Shown piece by piece: positions 63,026-64,000 of a DNA stretch of 64,000 nt. Both the position numbers and the translations under genes were made by a program. Location of the stretch: assembly GCF_002209485.1 (NCBI RefSeq), contig NZ_NJIX01000001.1:1488001-1552000 (forward strand), given 5' to 3'. Within the stretch, counting starts at the first letter, position 1. The number at the start of each line of letters is the position of its first letter. The DNA comes from Achromobacter sp. HZ34 (GTDB taxonomy: Bacteria > Pseudomonadota > Gammaproteobacteria > Burkholderiales > Burkholderiaceae_B). The notes under the pieces were generated by a model, which was not told where the DNA came from, did not search any database, and saw only the letters and a list, made by a program, of their open reading frames with translations.

Positions 63026-64000
63026 ATGGATGTTCTTACCAAACTCGAAGTCCTCGCGGATGCCGCCAAGTACGACGCGTCTTGCGCCAGCAGTGGTGCC
63101 CCCAAGCGCGATTCGATCGGCCGCGCGGGCCTGGGCGCGAGTACCGGCGCCGGCATCTGCCACAGCTTCACGCCCGACGGCCGCTGCGTCTCGCTGCTGA
63201 AGATACTGCTGACCAATTTCTGCCTGTACGACTGCCAGTACTGCATCAATCGCCGCTCCAGCAACGTGCCGCGTGCGCGCTTCGCACCGCGCGAAGTCGT
63301 CGACCTGACGCTGGACTTCTATCGCCGCAACTATATCGACGGCCTGTTTCTCAGCTCGGGCATCATCCGCAGCGCGGACTACACCATGGAGCAACTGGTG
63401 CAGGTGGCGCGCTCACTGCGTGAAGAACATTTGTTCCGCGGCTACATCCATCTGAAGACCATCCCTGACGCGGATCCCCGACTCATCGCCCAGGCCGGCC
63501 TGTATGCGGACCGCCTCAGCGTGAACATAGAGTTGCCCACCGAAGTCGGCCTGGTACGGCTGGCGCCGGAGAAAAGCAGCCACACCATCAAGCGCGCGAT
63601 GGGATCGATACGGCTGGCGCAGGAAGAGGCCGAGGGCGTGGCACGCGACGATGCCAAACGCGGCGATGGCAGGGCAGCACGGAATGCGGCACACAGCGCA
63701 GCATCCGATGCGCCCCCCCACGCGGCACCTGCTGCACGCGAACCGTCGTCGGCCCGCGCACCCGCCGGGCAGAGCACCCAGATGATCGTGGGCGCCGATG
63801 ACGCCAACGACCGTACCATCCTGCAGACCGCGCAAACCTTGTATGGCGCGTACAAGCTCAAGCGCGTCTATTACTCGGCCTTCAGCCCCATCCCCGACAG
63901 CCCGACCGCCCTGCCCGCCCAGGCGCCCCCGCTGATGCGCGAACACAGGCTCTATCAGGCGGATTTCCTGATGCGCGGCTATGGCTTCCAGGCGGAAGAG
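63026..64000 (+). CDS. radical SAM protein, putative DNA modification/repair family (3' end beyond window)
   Basis: The frame is open from ATG 63026 to the window edge (325 residues, C-terminus missing). The radical SAM cluster CxxxCxxC is at Cys66, Cys70 and Cys73 (NFCLYDCQYCINRR). The start MDVLTKLEVLADAAKYDASC and the later PAGQSTQMIVGADDANDRT match the family annotated as putative DNA modification/repair radical SAM protein. An Ala/Arg/Pro-rich low-complexity insertion covers about residues 205-248. Relatives are commonly followed by a UdgX-type uracil-DNA glycosylase gene, which would be right of the window. A LexA box overlaps its promoter, supporting a DNA-damage role. Confidence 0.88.
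   Translation, partial: MDVLTKLEVLADAAKYDASCASSGAPKRDSIGRAGLGASTGAGICHSFTPDGRCVSLLKILLTNFCLYDCQYCINRRSSNVPRARFAPREVVDLTLDFYRRNYIDGLFLSSGIIRSADYTMEQLVQVARSLREEHLFRGYIHLKTIPDADPRLIAQAGLYADRLSVNIELPTEVGLVRLAPEKSSHTIKRAMGSIRLAQEEAEGVARDDAKRGDGRAARNAAHSAASDAPPHAAPAAREPSSARAPAGQSTQMIVGADDANDRTILQTAQTLYGAYKLKRVYYSAFSPIPDSPTALPAQAPPLMREHRLYQADFLMRGYGFQAEE

Overview
The window is high-GC, densely packed bacterial chromosome and looks like a beta-proteobacterium of the Alcaligenaceae (Bordetella/Achromobacter group). The reasons are three Bug-type periplasmic solute-binding proteins, the exbB-exbD-lpxK-Trm112-kdsB-adk gene order, a DUF3579 gene divergent from argF, and many LysR-regulated small catabolic clusters. 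I see no rRNA, tRNA, CRISPR array, insertion sequence or prophage. The genus assignment is inference.

Layout. 1-17.7 kb is mostly core: a bacterial alpha-2-macroglobulin (cut by the left edge), clpS, a cold-shock protein, a DUF192 protein, thiolase pcaF, a ClC antiporter, sodB, xseA, the exbB-exbD-lpxK-Trm112-kdsB-adk-SDR-murJ block, an orphan FecR-type protein and rpsT. 17.9-23 kb is a sugar-acid cluster (HpaI-type aldolase, Ldh-type reductase, FadR-type regulator, and divergently a Bug protein and a 2-hydroxyacid dehydrogenase). 23-31.5 kb is a LacI-controlled cassette with a complete CUT1 ABC importer followed by a Cys-type sulfatase and its formylglycine-generating enzyme; neither enzyme shows a signal peptide. 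31.5-33.2 kb holds DUF3579 and argF. 33.3-45 kb is accessory: SDR/LysR, a glutathione transferase, an ankyrin-like protein, a decayed lipoprotein pair, an epoxide-hydrolase-like enzyme with LysR and an NmrA-type reductase, then a LigI-type lactonase/Bug/CMD/dimeric-barrel operon with its own LysR.

45-53 kb has argG, a response regulator-kinase-kup operon and tonB-exbB-exbD. 53-60 kb is a second sugar-acid island (MR-type dehydratase with a HutC-type regulator; LacI regulator with Bug, HpaI aldolase and IlvD/Edd dehydratase). 60-64 kb has an alpha/beta hydrolase, a Pit phosphate transporter and the start of a CxxxCxxC radical SAM protein (DNA modification/repair family) behind a near-perfect LexA box.

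Functionally the accessory part is built for scavenging organic acids and sugar acids. Each cluster pairs a periplasmic binding protein with dehydratases, aldolases or reductases and a divergent regulator, and several intergenic regions carry palindromes that fit the regulator family next to them. The strongest leads are the import-then-desulfate cassette with two LacI operators, the LexA-controlled radical SAM gene, a perfect FNR-type site before the macroglobulin gene, and three tandem-repeat tracts (7, 26 and 14 bp units) placed before lysR, argG and tonB. All functions are assigned from motifs read by eye; no database search was run.
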